Part shown: one piece after another, positions 18,858-28,650 of the stretch
Numbering within the stretch: the first letter of the stretch is position 1
How the letters are laid out: each line of letters starts with the position of its first letter
Assembly: GCA_021850095.1 (NCBI GenBank)
Contig: JAJZRX010000005.1
Coordinates: 16,078 to 80,077, forward strand
Length of the DNA stretch: 64,000 nt
Source: Deltaproteobacteria bacterium
GTDB lineage: Bacteria; Desulfobacterota; Desulfuromonadia; Geobacterales; Pseudopelobacteraceae
Reading direction: 5' to 3'
Position numbers and translations under genes: made by a program
Notes under the pieces: model-generated
Told to the model about the DNA's origin: nothing
What the model saw: the letters and a program-made list of their open reading frames with translations, nothing else
The model's database searches: none

Positions 18858-19463
18858 TCACTCAAACGGCAAATCACTCTCCACCGGGATCAGCAGTTCC
18901 TGTCCCAGCGGCAATTCGTCCTGGCGCTCATACTGCGGCGCTTCGTCCAGGGCCTGGATTTCTTTAAGTGTTGGCAGACTCTTTAAATCCTTGAGCCCGA
19001 ATATTTCAAGAAATTCCTTTGTGGTGCCATAGATCAAAGGCCGGCCGGGAATATCCTTTTTGCCCAGAATTCTGACCAGCCGTTTTTCAAGCAGCGATTT
19101 GAGCACACCGCCGCAGTCAACGCCGCGCAGATGCTCAATCTCGGCCCGGGTGATCGGCTGGCGGTAGGCGATGATCGCCAGGGTTTCCAGGGAGGATTGG
19201 GAAAATTTAGACGATTTGGCCTTGATCTGACGAGTGACAAACGGCTGGAACACCGGACGGGTCCGAAATTGCCAGCCGCCGGCCACGGCCGCCAATTCGA
19301 AACCCCCGTTCCGTAATTGGTGGTATTCCTCCAGCTCCGCCAGCGCCGATCGGATCTCTTCACGGCTGTACTCGGTCAGCAGGTCACAGATCCGATCGGT
19401 GGACAGGGCGGATTCAGCTGTGAAAACAAGGCTTTCTATGATGGCCGATAATTCAGAGAGCAT
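18858..19463 (-). CDS. scpB: Condensin kleisin-associated protein ScpB
   Basis: 201 residues from the ATG at 19463. Upstream in-frame codons to 19562 only read across the end of scpA and are not counted. Winged-helix pattern: LSAIIESLVFTAESALSTDR, then FSQSSLETLAIIAYRQPITR and VDCGGVLKSLLEKRLVRILG, GRPLIYGTTKEFLEIFGL. ScpB dimers bind ScpA and Smc to form the bacterial condensin. Five bases separate it from scpA. GGAAG at the scpA end can act as ribosome-binding site. Confidence 0.95.
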   Translation of the reverse strand: MLSELSAIIESLVFTAESALSTDRICDLLTEYSREEIRSALAELEEYHQLRNGGFELAAVAGGWQFRTRPVFQPFVTRQIKAKSSKFSQSSLETLAIIAYRQPITRAEIEHLRGVDCGGVLKSLLEKRLVRILGKKDIPGRPLIYGTTKEFLEIFGLKDLKSLPTLKEIQALDEAPQYERQDELPLGQELLIPVESDLPFE

Positions 19464-19468
19464 GGTGA

Positions 19469-20272
19469 TTACACTTCCGCAAGATTTGGCGCCACGGCGG
19501 GAACAAACCAGATCGATCCATGCTGCTCTCCTTGAAAAACGCGGATCAGTTTGAGACGGCAAAGCTCCAGTAGCGCCAGAAACGTGACAATAACCCGTTC
19601 ACGGGTCAGTTCGTCAGAAACCAGATCATCGAACTGGATGGTTTCCTTTTCCTGAAGGAGCGCAAGAATCTCGTTGATACAGTCGGCAATGCTGAGCGAA
19701 TCACCCGGGGCCACGTCGTGAAACGTCTCGGCCGGGATGCGGGCCAATAGGAGTCGGAAGGCATCCACCAGCTCGAACAGACTCACTTCCAGCGGACCTT
19801 CCTCATTCTGGGCCGCAGCAAGAAACGGCTCGGTCACTGCCCGCGTGAAGACTTCGCGCCCCAGCAGCGCCCGGGCTCCGAACAACGTGCCAGCGTCCTT
19901 GTATTGCTGGTACTCCAGCAGACGCCGCACCAGTTCGGCCCGGGGATCGGCTTCTTCGTCCTCGGCGTCTTCCGGATCATCCAGCGGCAGCAGCTGACGG
20001 GATTTGATATGCAAAAGCGTAGCGGCCATCACAAGAAACTCCCCGGCCACTTCCAGGTTCAGATCCTTCATCAGCTTGATATAATCCAGATACTGACGGG
20101 TGATCACCGCAATCGAGATATCGTAAATATCCAGCTCATTCTTTTTGATCAGGTGCAGCAGCAGATCCATCGGGCCATCGAATGTATCAAGATGAACGCT
20201 GTACTGCTCGTGCAAGCCATCCAGCAGGGGCACGTTTTCCCCGGCCTGATGAGATGATCCGCTGCGGCTCAT
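19469..20272 (-). CDS. scpA: Condensin kleisin subunit ScpA
   Basis: 267 residues. The N-terminal kleisin block is LDTFDGPMDLLLHLIKKNEL with DIYDISIAVITRQYLDYI. ATLLHIKSRQLLP follows, and the C-terminal winged helix (VIVTFLALLELCRLKLIRVF) binds the Smc head. An N-terminal extension of about 26 residues is unusual but modest; an internal start is possible. One base separates it from trpS. It works with ScpB (next gene) and Smc (elsewhere) in chromosome segregation. Confidence 0.95.
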   Translation of the reverse strand: MSRSGSSHQAGENVPLLDGLHEQYSVHLDTFDGPMDLLLHLIKKNELDIYDISIAVITRQYLDYIKLMKDLNLEVAGEFLVMAATLLHIKSRQLLPLDDPEDAEDEEADPRAELVRRLLEYQQYKDAGTLFGARALLGREVFTRAVTEPFLAAAQNEEGPLEVSLFELVDAFRLLLARIPAETFHDVAPGDSLSIADCINEILALLQEKETIQFDDLVSDELTRERVIVTFLALLELCRLKLIRVFQGEQHGSIWFVPAVAPNLAEV

Positions 20273-20273
20273 A

Positions 20274-21254
20274 TCAGAATTTCAGCGCAGTCCGCACTTC
20301 AGCCATAACGGAGTCGGATATCAGGGATGCCCGCTGGCTGCCGTCCCGCAGCAGCTCGTCAACAAAAGCGGGATTGACCGCCAGCTCTTCCCGCCGGGCG
20401 CGGCAGGGCGCCAGCTTCTCGTTCATACAGCCGGCCAGAATCCGTTTGCAATCGACACAGCCGATGGCCGCGTTGCGGCAGGCCGGGATGATTTCATCCA
20501 GCTTTTCCTGCGGAACGTAAATCCGATGCAGGTTGAAGGCCACGCAGACATCCGGATCGCCCGGATCGGCGCGCCGCACACGGGCCGGATCGGTCATCAT
20601 CGACATGACTTTTTTGCTGGTTTCTTCGGCGTTGTCGGACAGATAGATCGAGTTGCCGTAGGATTTGCTCATCTTGCGGCCATCCAATCCGAGCAGCTTT
20701 GGGGTTTCGGTCAGCAGCGCTTCCGGCTCGGGAAAAACATTTCCGTAGAGATGATTGAAGCGCCGGGCGATTTCACGGGTAATTTCAAGGTGGGGCAGCT
20801 GGTCGTGCCCGACCGGAACCCGGGTGGCTTTGTAGAGAATGATATCGGCCGCCATCAGAACCGGGTAACCCAGAAAACCGAAGGTGGAGAGGTCGCGCTG
20901 TTCGATGTTGTCCAGCATCTCCTTGTAGGTCGGGTTGCGCTCAAGCCAGGATACCGGCGTTATCATCGACAGAATCAGGTTCAGCTCCGAATGATGGGGC
21001 ACCAGACTCTGGCGGAAAACAACGCTTTTGGCCGGATCCAGTCCGAAGGCGACCCAGTCCAGAACCATCTCGCGGGTACTTTCGGCGATCCCGGATGTGT
21101 CGGCATATTCGGTGGTCAAGGAATGCCAGTCGGCGACAAAAAAGAAACAATCGAAGGAGTCCTGCATTTTGATCCAGTTTTCCAGAACCCCGTGATAATG
21201 ACCGATATGCAGCCTGCCGCTCGGCCTCATGCCGCTGACAATGCGTTGTTTCAT
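20274..21254 (-). CDS. trpS: Tryptophanyl-tRNA synthetase
   Basis: 326 residues from the ATG at 21254, chosen because AGGAG lies nine bases upstream and MKQRIVSGMRPSGRLHIGHY matches family N-termini; a start at 21302 would add 16 residues. The HIGH motif is HIGHYHG, and the KMSKS loop is GRKMSKSYGNS. Class Ic dimeric synthetase. It heads trpS-scpA-scpB-amrB, an arrangement of translation and condensin genes seen in this lineage. Confidence 0.96.
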   Translation of the reverse strand: MKQRIVSGMRPSGRLHIGHYHGVLENWIKMQDSFDCFFFVADWHSLTTEYADTSGIAESTREMVLDWVAFGLDPAKSVVFRQSLVPHHSELNLILSMITPVSWLERNPTYKEMLDNIEQRDLSTFGFLGYPVLMAADIILYKATRVPVGHDQLPHLEITREIARRFNHLYGNVFPEPEALLTETPKLLGLDGRKMSKSYGNSIYLSDNAEETSKKVMSMMTDPARVRRADPGDPDVCVAFNLHRIYVPQEKLDEIIPACRNAAIGCVDCKRILAGCMNEKLAPCRARREELAVNPAFVDELLRDGSQRASLISDSVMAEVRTALKF

Positions 21255-21313
21255 GGTTAAGCGCTCCTTTTGCTCGTTGATCTTCAAAAAACGATACTTC
21301 ATTAAACGTGAGG

Positions 21314-21341
21314 TTGCCTTTCACAGCGTTTCTGCTATTGT
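21314..21341 (+). promoter_or_regulatory. Predicted promoter of dut
   Basis: TTGCCT (21314-21319) and TATTGT (21336-21341) have a 16-base spacer. The expected start near 21348 gives a leader of about 34 bases with a GAGG ribosome-binding site. Confidence 0.45.
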
Positions 21342-21381
21342 TGCGAGCCAATATATACCATAAGCGAACGAGGAAATTTAC

Positions 21382-21846
21382 ATGAACAAGCCTAAAATTG
21401 AAACCAAAATCATAAATCCGCTGGTCGGCGCAAACATACCGCTTCCCGGGTATGCCACCCCCGGTTCGGCGGCATTGGATCTGCGCGCCTGTTTGAGTCA
21501 GGCCATCACGGTTCAGCCAGGGGAAACGGTTCTGATACCCAGCGGTATTGCCATCAGCATTCACGACCCCGGTCTGGTGGCCTTACTGGTGCCCCGCTCC
21601 GGTCTCGGCATCAAGCATGGCATCGTGCTGGCCAACACAATCGGCGTGATTGATTCGGATTATCAGGGAGAGATCGGCATCGGCATTGTCAATCGCGGCG
21701 CCCTGGCCTATACGATTGAACCGGGCGAGCGCATCTGCCAGATTATGTTCGTGCCGGTAACACAGGTCGCACTGGAGATCGTCTCAGAATTCAGTCGGGA
21801 AACAGAACGTGGGGCGGGCGGTTTCGGGTCCACCGGAAGCAAGTGA
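21382..21846 (+). CDS. dut: dUTP diphosphatase (trimeric dUTPase)
   Basis: 154 residues with the five dUTPase motifs: PGSAALDLRA (I), LVPRSGLGIKHGI (II), NTIGVIDSDYQGEI (III), PGERICQIMF (IV) and a C-terminal RGAGGFGSTG (V) that closes over the active site. It hydrolyses dUTP to dUMP, keeping uracil out of DNA and feeding dTMP synthesis. It is monocistronic with its own promoter, divergent from trpS and convergent with glyA. Confidence 0.97.
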   Translation: MNKPKIETKIINPLVGANIPLPGYATPGSAALDLRACLSQAITVQPGETVLIPSGIAISIHDPGLVALLVPRSGLGIKHGIVLANTIGVIDSDYQGEIGIGIVNRGALAYTIEPGERICQIMFVPVTQVALEIVSEFSRETERGAGGFGSTGSK

Positions 21847-21862
21847 TTGTGCCAACATAGAA

Positions 21863-21904
21863 CATGACGAGGCCCGCCGATTAATTTCGGCGGGCCTCGT
21901 CATG
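21863..21904. terminator. Perfect 18-bp hairpin between convergent dut and glyA
   Basis: Arms 21863-21880 and 21887-21904 are exact reverse complements around the loop TTAATT. The stem is unusually long and GC-rich but has no T run on either side. It is probably a shared transcription stop or mRNA 3' stabiliser. Confidence 0.6.
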
Positions 21905-21920
21905 TCCGGAAACTTCGCTG

Positions 21921-23168
21921 TCAGGCGAGCCGGTTAGCGTACAACGGGAAACGTTTCATCAACTGGTTGACCCGGGTCTTGATGGCAGCTAGTTGCTGAT
22001 CATTGCCGATATTGGCCACAGCTTCGGCGATAAAGCCGGCCACCAGTTCCATCTCGGCTTCCTTCAGGCCGTGCGAGGTGCAGGCCGGGGTGCCGACGCG
22101 GATACCGGAAGTCACGAACGGAGAACGGGTTTCAAACGGCACCGTGTTTTTGTTAACGGTAATGCCGGCCTTGTCCAGCGCTTCTTCAGCGGCCTTGCCG
22201 GTAATATCGCTGCCGGAGAAATTGATCAGCATCAGGTGGTTGTCAGTGCCGCCGCTGGTCAGCTTGAAGCCGCGCTTTGTCAGGCCCGCCGCCAGCGCCT
22301 TGGCATTATTGACGATCTGCTGCTGGTAGACCTTGAACTCCGGCTGCAGGGCTTCCTTGAAGGCCACCGCCTTGGCGGCGATAACGTGCATCAGCGGCCC
22401 GCCCTGAATACCCGGGAAAATCTGCGAATTGAGGGTTTTGGCAAACTCTTCGCGACAGAGGATCATGCCGCCCCGTGGTCCGCGCAGGGTCTTGTGGGTG
22501 GTGGTGGTCACGAATTCGGCATAGGGAATCGGGCTGGGGTGCACGCCAGCGGCCACCAGGCCGGCAAAATGGGCCATATCGACCATCACCACCGCACCGA
22601 CCTTGTCGGCGATGGCACGGAAGGCCGGGAAGTCAATGATGCGGGGATAGGCGCTGGCGCCAACCACAATCATCCTGGGTTTGTTTTCAATTGCCAGCCG
22701 CTCCACTTCGGCGTAGTCGATGGTTTCGGTTTCGGGGGAGACACCGTAGGGAACGATGTTGAACAGTTTGCCGGAGAAGTTGACCGGACTGCCGTGGGTG
22801 AGATGCCCGCCATGGGACAGGTTCATGCCCAGGATCGTGTCGCCCGGTTTGCAGGCGGCAAAATAAACCGCCATGTTGGCCTGTGAACCGGAATGGGGCT
22901 GGACGTTGGCATGCTCGGCCCCGAACAGCTCCTTGGCGCGGTCAATAGCCAACTGCTCAACGATGTCGACGTGCTCACAGCCGCCGTAGTAGCGTTTGCC
23001 CGGATAGCCTTCGGCGTATTTATTGGTCATAATCGAACCTTGCGCTTCCATGACCGCTTCGGATACAAAATTTTCAGAGGCGATCAGCTCCAGGTTGTAT
23101 TCCTGACGCTCGGTTTCATGGCGGATAGCTTCGGCTACCTGAGGATCAAAGCTGGTGAGAATCGACAT
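21921..23168 (-). CDS. glyA: Serine hydroxymethyltransferase
   Basis: 415 residues, PLP-dependent fold-type I enzyme. The PLP lysine lies in [29 protein letters not shown] and [15 protein letters not shown] are family blocks. It converts serine and tetrahydrofolate to glycine and methylene-tetrahydrofolate, feeding one-carbon metabolism. AAAGGAGC gives a good ribosome-binding site. It follows rpiB after 105 bases that hold a weak hairpin (CGGGAC/GTCCCG near 23220-23246), so it may be the distal gene of the fab-rpiB-glyA transcript or separately expressed. Confidence 0.97.
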   Translation of the reverse strand: MSILTSFDPQVAEAIRHETERQEYNLELIASENFVSEAVMEAQGSIMTNKYAEGYPGKRYYGGCEHVDIVEQLAIDRAKELFGAEHANVQPHSGSQANMAVYFAACKPGDTILGMNLSHGGHLTHGSPVNFSGKLFNIVPYGVSPETETIDYAEVERLAIENKPRMIVVGASAYPRIIDFPAFRAIADKVGAVVMVDMAHFAGLVAAGVHPSPIPYAEFVTTTTHKTLRGPRGGMILCREEFAKTLNSQIFPGIQGGPLMHVIAAKAVAFKEALQPEFKVYQQQIVNNAKALAAGLTKRGFKLTSGGTDNHLMLINFSGSDITGKAAEEALDKAGITVNKNTVPFETRSPFVTSGIRVGTPACTSHGLKEAEMELVAGFIAEAVANIGNDQQLAAIKTRVNQLMKRFPLYANRLA

Positions 23169-23273
23169 GGTGCTGCTCCTTTTATATGCATAAGATTATT
23201 GGGATTGCTAAACAAGAAACGGGACGCATGCCGCAGCAGGTCCCGCTCTTCCGTGAGTCGTATTGCGGCCGGT

Positions 23274-23729
23274 TCAGTTATTGTACTTCTGTTCCAGGGC
23301 CGTGATCTTATCCAGGCGGCCCTGGTGCCGCCCCCCTTCAAAAGAGGCGTCCAGCCAGGCGCCAACCAGATCACAGGCTTTTTGCTCGTCCAGCACCCGG
23401 CCACCAAGAACCAGTATATTGGCGTTATTGTGCTCTTTGGCCATGCGGGCCATAAAGACATCGGTAACCAGAGCAGCCCGGATTCCGGGGATTTTATTGG
23501 CCGCAATCGACATACCGATACCGGTACCGCAGATCAGGATGCCCAGCTCGGCCTGGCCGGCAATCACAGCTTCAGCGACCTTCTGACCAAAATCAGGGTA
23601 ATCGACTGATGAGTCATCATTGGTGCCGGCGTCAGTCACCTGTATTCCCCGACGGGAAAGGTAACTGTTAAGGGCCGATTTGAGATTCAATCCTCCGTGG
23701 TCACTTCCGATAATGATCATCCCGTTCAC
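23274..23729 (-). CDS. rpiB: Ribose-5-phosphate isomerase B
   Basis: 151 residues of the RpiB/LacAB family: IIGSDHGGLNLKSAL at the N-terminus, DYPDFGQKVAEAV, the catalytic Cys in GILICGTGIGMSIAANK, and VLGGRVLDEQKA. It interconverts ribose 5-phosphate and ribulose 5-phosphate. Three bases separate it from fabF, so it is co-transcribed with the lipid genes. It precedes glyA. Confidence 0.95.
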   Translation of the reverse strand: MNGMIIIGSDHGGLNLKSALNSYLSRRGIQVTDAGTNDDSSVDYPDFGQKVAEAVIAGQAELGILICGTGIGMSIAANKIPGIRAALVTDVFMARMAKEHNNANILVLGGRVLDEQKACDLVGAWLDASFEGGRHQGRLDKITALEQKYNN

Positions 23730-23732
23730 CGC

Positions 23733-24968
23733 CTAGATTTTCTTGAACAGCAGCGTGGCATTGGTGCCTCCGAAACCGAGCGAGTTGCTCATGGCATACT
23801 CGATTTTTGCGTCACGGGCCGTGTTGGGAACATAATCCAGATCGCATTCGGGATCGGGAGTCTCGTAGTTGATGGTAGGAGGTACGACGCTCTTCTCCAT
23901 CGCCAGACAGGTAAAGACCGCTTCAACGCCCCCTGCGGCACCCAGAAGATGGCCGGTCATGGACTTGGTCGAGGAAATCATCAGCTTGCCGGCATGATCA
24001 CCGAATACGGATTTGATCGCCAGAGACTCGTTCAGGTCGTTGAAGGGGGTCGAAGTACCATGCGCATTAATGTAGGTCACCTGTTCCGGGGAAACGCCGG
24101 CATTTTTGAGAGCCATCTTCATGCAGCGCGCCGCCCCCTCGCCACCGGCCGCCGGGGCAGTCATGTGGTAGGCGTCGCCGGTCAGGCCGTAGCCGACAAC
24201 CTCGGCATAGATTTTGGCGCCGCGCTTTTTGGCCGCTTCATATTCTTCCATGATGACGACGCCGGCGCCCTCCGCCAGAACGAAACCGTCACGATCCTTG
24301 TCAAAGGGTCGCGAGGCTTTTTGCGGAGAATCGTTATGACTGTCGGACAGTGCTTTCATGGCGGCAAAACCGCCGATTCCCAGGGGAGTGACGGTTGATT
24401 CGGTGCCGCCGGCGATCATGGCGTCCGCGTCACCGCGGGCAATCATATGAAAAGCATCGCCAATGGAATGGGTACCGGTGGCACACGCCGAAACAGAAGA
24501 AAGATTGGGACCTTTGGCGCCGTAACGGATCGATATGTGACCGGGAGCCAGGTTAATAATCAGCATCGGAATGAAGAAGGGAGAAATCTTTTTGGGGCCG
24601 CCTTCGTTCAGGAGCGTATGGTAACGTTCGATTGACGGCAGTCCGCCAAGCCCGGCGCCAACCAGCACCCCTACCCGTTCGGCGTTCTCATCATTGATGA
24701 CCAGTCCGGAGTCTTCCATGGCATAGTGAGCCGCCGCCAGAGCATACTGAATAAAAAGATCCATCTTCTTGATCTCTTTTTTATCAATATACGTTTCGGC
24801 ATTGAAATCAGCGACTTCACCGGCAATCTTGACCGGCATGTCGCTGGTGTCAAAACGAGTAATCAGACCGATACCGGATTTTCCGGAAACCAGCGCATTC
24901 CAGTTACTGACATTACCGCATCCGAGCGGCGAAACCGCCCCGACGCCCGTAATAACAACTCTTCTCAT
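23733..24968 (-). CDS. fabF: 3-oxoacyl-ACP synthase II
   Basis: 411 residues. Condensing enzyme with the nucleophilic Cys in [16 protein letters not shown], His in [11 protein letters not shown] and His in [13 protein letters not shown] (the Cys-His-His triad of KAS I/II). It elongates acyl-ACP by condensing with malonyl-ACP. It follows acpP after 89 bases that contain a strong hairpin. Confidence 0.96.
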   Translation of the reverse strand: MRRVVITGVGAVSPLGCGNVSNWNALVSGKSGIGLITRFDTSDMPVKIAGEVADFNAETYIDKKEIKKMDLFIQYALAAAHYAMEDSGLVINDENAERVGVLVGAGLGGLPSIERYHTLLNEGGPKKISPFFIPMLIINLAPGHISIRYGAKGPNLSSVSACATGTHSIGDAFHMIARGDADAMIAGGTESTVTPLGIGGFAAMKALSDSHNDSPQKASRPFDKDRDGFVLAEGAGVVIMEEYEAAKKRGAKIYAEVVGYGLTGDAYHMTAPAAGGEGAARCMKMALKNAGVSPEQVTYINAHGTSTPFNDLNESLAIKSVFGDHAGKLMISSTKSMTGHLLGAAGGVEAVFTCLAMEKSVVPPTINYETPDPECDLDYVPNTARDAKIEYAMSNSLGFGGTNATLLFKKI

Positions 24969-25023
24969 GTTTGGCTACTCCGTATAGGATAAACTGAATC
25001 GACGATTACAAAGTTGGAAGGGC

Positions 25024-25046
25024 GTGAGAGGGGCAACCCCTCTCAC
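25024..25046 (-). other. mRNA hairpin between acpP and fabF
   Basis: A perfect 10-bp stem, GTGAGAGGGG/CCCCTCTCAC, with a 3-base loop. No T run follows on the minus strand, so it may cap or stabilise the abundant acpP message rather than end all transcription. Confidence 0.5.
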
Positions 25047-25057
25047 AGAAATCGCTA

Positions 25058-25291
25058 TCAGCTGTGCTCGGTGATGTACTCGATGGCGTCGTTGACGGTC
25101 TGGATCTTTTCGGCGTCTTCGTCAGGGATTTCAAGGTCGAACTCCTCTTCAAGAGCCATAACCAGTTCAACCGTATCCAGAGAATCGGCACCCAGGTCAT
25201 CCATGAAAGAAGCTTCGGTAACTACCAGTGATTCTTCAACTCCCAACTGTTCAGCAACAATCTCTTTAACCCGTTTTGCAATATCAGACAT
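25058..25291 (-). CDS. acpP: Acyl carrier protein
   Basis: 77 residues, strongly acidic. S37 in [12 protein letters not shown] is the 4'-phosphopantetheine attachment site. AGGTG before the ATG is the ribosome-binding site. A gap of 165 bases with a plausible promoter lies upstream, and a stable hairpin downstream, so it can be expressed at a higher level than the flanking fabG and fabF. It carries acyl chains for all the Fab enzymes here and for PlsX. Confidence 0.97.
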   Translation of the reverse strand: MSDIAKRVKEIVAEQLGVEESLVVTEASFMDDLGADSLDTVELVMALEEEFDLEIPDEDAEKIQTVNDAIEYITEHS

Positions 25292-25349
25292 CTTTCACCT
25301 CCATGTGATTTTAAACCTTTTCAGGTTTCGTGTGTAAAACTCGTGTTGG

Positions 25350-25378
25350 TAATTAAGCATGAAATCTTCAAAAGTCAA
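25350..25378 (-). promoter_or_regulatory. Possible internal promoter of acpP
   Basis: On the minus strand TTGACT (25378-25373) is followed after 17 bases by TAATTA (25355-25350). The -35 is good, the -10 poor. Confidence 0.35.
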
Positions 25379-25456
25379 TTGATATTTTTGAAACCGCGCC
25401 AAGATCGCGGCCGAAGTCAGGTCAGAATCATGCCCTGACCGTACCCCTGAATCAGA

Positions 25457-26194
25457 TTACATATACATGCCGCCATTGACCGCCAGAACGTGCCCGGTGA
25501 TATATCCGGATGCCTCGGACGCCAGAAAAACGACCGCATTGGCAATGTCATCGGCAGAGCCCAGTTTGTCCATCGGAATCTGGGCGGTCAGTTCAGCGCG
25601 GACCTTGTCGGAAAGAGCATCGGTCATGGCTGTTGCGATAAAGCCGGGGGCAACGGCATTGACGGTAATGCTGCGTTTCGCCATCTCGCGGGCATTGGAC
25701 TTGGTCAGTCCGATCAGTCCGGCCTTGCTGGCGCAATAGTTGGCCTGGCCGGCATTTCCCATCTGGCCGACAATCGAGGCGATATTGATGATGCGGCCAT
25801 AACGCTGTTTGCTCATGACCTTGAAGGCCGCCCGCGTGCAGAGGAAAGCGCCTTTCAGGTTTACATTCAGGACAGCGTCCCAGTCATCGTCCTTCATGCG
25901 CATCAGCAGGCCGTCGCGGGTGATGCCGGCGTTGTTGACCAGAATGTCGACCCGGCCGAATGCTTCGCTGGCAGCATCGATCATCCGTTCGGCATCGGCC
26001 GTCACTGTCACGTTGCCGACCACCGCCAGCGCCCTGGCGCCGGCTGCCTGCAATTCTGCCACAACGGCATCGGTCGAAGCCTGATCCATATCTACGGCAA
26101 CTATTGTGGCTCCCTGGGCGGCCAGGGCCAGTGCGATGCTCCTGCCGATCCCGCGCGATGCGCCGGTGACAACGGCAACCTTTCCTTTAGGCAT
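25457..26194 (-). CDS. fabG: 3-oxoacyl-ACP reductase
   Basis: 245-residue short-chain dehydrogenase: cofactor loop TGASRGIGRSIALAL, NNAG, catalytic Ser in INIASIVGQMG and YCASK (Tyr-Lys). The C-terminus is GHVLAVNGGMYM. It uses NADPH to reduce 3-ketoacyl-ACP. It follows fabZ by 25 bases in the yceD-to-fabF operon. Confidence 0.95.
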   Translation of the reverse strand: MPKGKVAVVTGASRGIGRSIALALAAQGATIVAVDMDQASTDAVVAELQAAGARALAVVGNVTVTADAERMIDAASEAFGRVDILVNNAGITRDGLLMRMKDDDWDAVLNVNLKGAFLCTRAAFKVMSKQRYGRIINIASIVGQMGNAGQANYCASKAGLIGLTKSNAREMAKRSITVNAVAPGFIATAMTDALSDKVRAELTAQIPMDKLGSADDIANAVVFLASEASGYITGHVLAVNGGMYM

Positions 26195-26219
26195 GGGTTT
26201 CTCCTTTTAATTTTAGTAG

Positions 26220-26660
26220 TTAATGACTCTTGTCCGCAAAGGTGGCTTTCAGTTCGGCCTCGGTAACCAGCTTGCCGTCAACAAAGGCTTTGGCAGTGAA
26301 CATCCAGATTCCGCGCTTGCAGGCGGTGACGTCAAGTTCAAAACGGAGCTGATCGCCCGGAACAACCGGTTTGCGAAAACGGGCATTATCAATGCCGGTA
26401 AAATATACGACTTTGGAAGCGGCATCGGTGTCGGATGAGATGTAGGCCAGAATGGCGGCCACCTGTGCCATGGCTTCGATGATCAGAACACCCGGCATGA
26501 CCGGATGACCGGGAAAATGCCCGGGGAAAAACGGTTCATTGATGCTGACATTCTTTGTGCCGACTATGCGCTGGCCCGGTTCCATCTCGATGATCCTGTC
26601 AACCAGCAGAAACGGGTAACGGTGCGGCAGAACCTTCATTATTTCATTAACGTCGAGCAT
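26220..26660 (-). CDS. fabZ: 3-hydroxyacyl-ACP dehydratase FabZ
   Basis: 146-residue hot-dog fold enzyme. The catalytic His lies in HFPGHPVMPGVLIIEAMAQ with the active-site Glu in the same block; LPHRYPFLLVDRI is the family N-terminus. It dehydrates 3-hydroxyacyl-ACP to the trans-2-enoyl form. Its place between fabD and fabG puts the dehydratase in the core fab operon; in many proteobacteria it lies with lpxA and lpxD instead. Confidence 0.95.
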   Translation of the reverse strand: MLDVNEIMKVLPHRYPFLLVDRIIEMEPGQRIVGTKNVSINEPFFPGHFPGHPVMPGVLIIEAMAQVAAILAYISSDTDAASKVVYFTGIDNARFRKPVVPGDQLRFELDVTACKRGIWMFTAKAFVDGKLVTEAELKATFADKSH

Positions 26661-26688
26661 GATAATCCCTCCCGGTTTGATAATAATT

Positions 26689-27615
26689 TCAGGCAGCCAG
26701 CAGTTTCAAGGTGGCAAGGTCTTCCAGGTTGGCGGTCGCAACGTCCTTGCTGATACGCTTGACCAGCCCTGACAGAACTTTGCCGGGCCCTATTTCAACA
26801 AATCGTGTGCACCCCAGATCTGCCATTGCGGTAACAGACTGTTCCCATAGTACCGGTGCACACACCTGGGTTACGAGGAGCGGCTTGACCCGTTCCCGCT
26901 CCTGGTTGGGAGCCGCATCGGCATTGGCCACCACCGGCAACAGCATGTCGTTGATTGAAACAGCATCCAGCACAACAGCCAAACGATCGGCGGCCGGCTT
27001 CATCAGGGCGCAATGGAAGGGGGCGCTGACCGGAAGCAGCATCGCCTTCCTGAAGCCGCGCCCCTTGGCGATTTCGATAGCGCGCGCAACCGCCGCCGTT
27101 GATCCGGCAATCACTATCTGGCCGGGCGAGTTGAAGTTTGCCGGTGCGACAACGTCGCCCTCGGATGCTTCACGGCACACATCCTCCAGCACATCCTTTT
27201 CAATACTGAGCATGGCTGCCATGCTGCCGCTGCCGACCGGAACCGCTTCCTGCATGAATGTTCCGCGGGCGCGAACTGTTTTGACCGCGTCAGCGAAAGC
27301 GAGTGCCCCGGAACAGACCAGTGCCGAGTACTCCCCCAGCGAATGGCCGGCCAGGTAATCAGCTTTGAGGCCGGTTTCCTGCTCCGCAACCCGCAACACG
27401 GCGATACTGGCGGTCAGGATGGCGGGCTGAGTATTGGCAGTCAGACGCAGCTCCTCGTCACTGCCGCCGAAGCAGATCGAAGACAACTTGAAACCCAGAG
27501 CATCGTCAGCTTCCTCAAAAACCTGACGGGCAACCGGAAAGTTTTCGGACAACTCCTTACCCATTCCGGAATATTGTGAACCTTGACCGGGAAATATATA
27601 AGCTGTTTTAGACAT
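26689..27615 (-). CDS. fabD: Malonyl-CoA:ACP transacylase
   Basis: 308 residues: FPGQGSQYSGMGKEL at the N-terminus, the nucleophilic Ser in GHSLGEYSALVCSGAL, and the catalytic His in VSAPFHCALM. It loads malonyl groups onto ACP. The gap to fabH is 36 bases and to fabZ 28 bases, on the same transcript. Confidence 0.96.
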   Translation of the reverse strand: MSKTAYIFPGQGSQYSGMGKELSENFPVARQVFEEADDALGFKLSSICFGGSDEELRLTANTQPAILTASIAVLRVAEQETGLKADYLAGHSLGEYSALVCSGALAFADAVKTVRARGTFMQEAVPVGSGSMAAMLSIEKDVLEDVCREASEGDVVAPANFNSPGQIVIAGSTAAVARAIEIAKGRGFRKAMLLPVSAPFHCALMKPAADRLAVVLDAVSINDMLLPVVANADAAPNQERERVKPLLVTQVCAPVLWEQSVTAMADLGCTRFVEIGPGKVLSGLVKRISKDVATANLEDLATLKLLAA

Positions 27616-27651
27616 ATAGGTGACCTTTCATCAAGCAGTGACTTAATTAAA

Positions 27652-28650
27652 CTACCAGCGGATAAGAGCCGAACCGTAGGTAAAACCGCCGCCGAAAGCA
27701 TCCAGCAGCAGCAGATCCCCCGATTTCAGACGCCCCTGACGATTGGCTTCGTCCAGCGCAATCGGGATCGAGGCCGAGGAAGTGTTGCCGTAGCGATGGA
27801 GGTTTACGAAGACCCGCCCGGAATCCAGATCAAGCCGTTTGGCAATGGCGTCAATGATGCGGCGGTTGGCCTGGTGCGGAATAAACAGCGTTAAGTCGGA
27901 GGAGGTTATGCCGTTGGCATCCAGGGCCGCCTGGGCCGCTTCCTCCATGGCGCGAACAGCATGTTTGAAAACCTCGTTACCTTCCATATGGATAAAGTAT
28001 GAAGCGGGATCGGTAGCCGGGTTGGCGGCCGGGTTGCGGCTGCCGCTGCCGGGTTGATACAGCAGATCCCAGCAGGATCCGTTGCTGAATATATGGGTTG
28101 AAACCAGACCGTGCTGATCCCGTGAGGCTTCCAGGACGGCGGCGCCGGCGCCGTCGCCGAAGAGGATACAGGTATTGCGATCCTTCCAGTTCACCACGCG
28201 CGAAAGCACTTCGGCTCCGATTAGCAGAACTTTCTTGAACTGCCCGGAACGGATAAAGCTGTCAGCGATCGAAAGAGCGTAGATAAATCCGGAACAGGCG
28301 GCGGAGACATCAAAGGCAACAGCCTTGTGAGCACCAAGTTCGCTTTGTACTATACATGCGGTGGAGGGAAAGGGAAAGTCGGGGGTAACGGTCCCGAGTA
28401 TTATCAGGTCGAGATCTTCGGGGGAGATGCCGGCCATTGACAACGCCCGCCGAGCCGCTTCCACCGCAAACGTGGAGGTATATTCGCCGTCGACGGCGAT
28501 ATGGCGTTCACTGATGCCGGTTCTGCTGGTGATCCATTCATCACTGGTGTCCACGGTCATGGCCAGATCGGCGTTTGACACTGTTTTTGCCGGTAAGGCA
28601 GATCCGGTTCCCGAAATTCTGGCAATCACAGTAGTATTCCCGTCAGTCAT
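27652..28650 (-). CDS. fabH: 3-oxoacyl-ACP synthase III
   Basis: 332 residues. KAS III with active-site Cys in [13 protein letters not shown], His in [12 protein letters not shown] and Asn in [12 protein letters not shown]. It starts fatty-acid synthesis from acyl-CoA and malonyl-ACP. The start overlaps the end of plsX by eight bases, implying coupled translation. Confidence 0.96.
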   Translation of the reverse strand: MTDGNTTVIARISGTGSALPAKTVSNADLAMTVDTSDEWITSRTGISERHIAVDGEYTSTFAVEAARRALSMAGISPEDLDLIILGTVTPDFPFPSTACIVQSELGAHKAVAFDVSAACSGFIYALSIADSFIRSGQFKKVLLIGAEVLSRVVNWKDRNTCILFGDGAGAAVLEASRDQHGLVSTHIFSNGSCWDLLYQPGSGSRNPAANPATDPASYFIHMEGNEVFKHAVRAMEEAAQAALDANGITSSDLTLFIPHQANRRIIDAIAKRLDLDSGRVFVNLHRYGNTSSASIPIALDEANRQGRLKSGDLLLLDAFGGGFTYGSALIRW

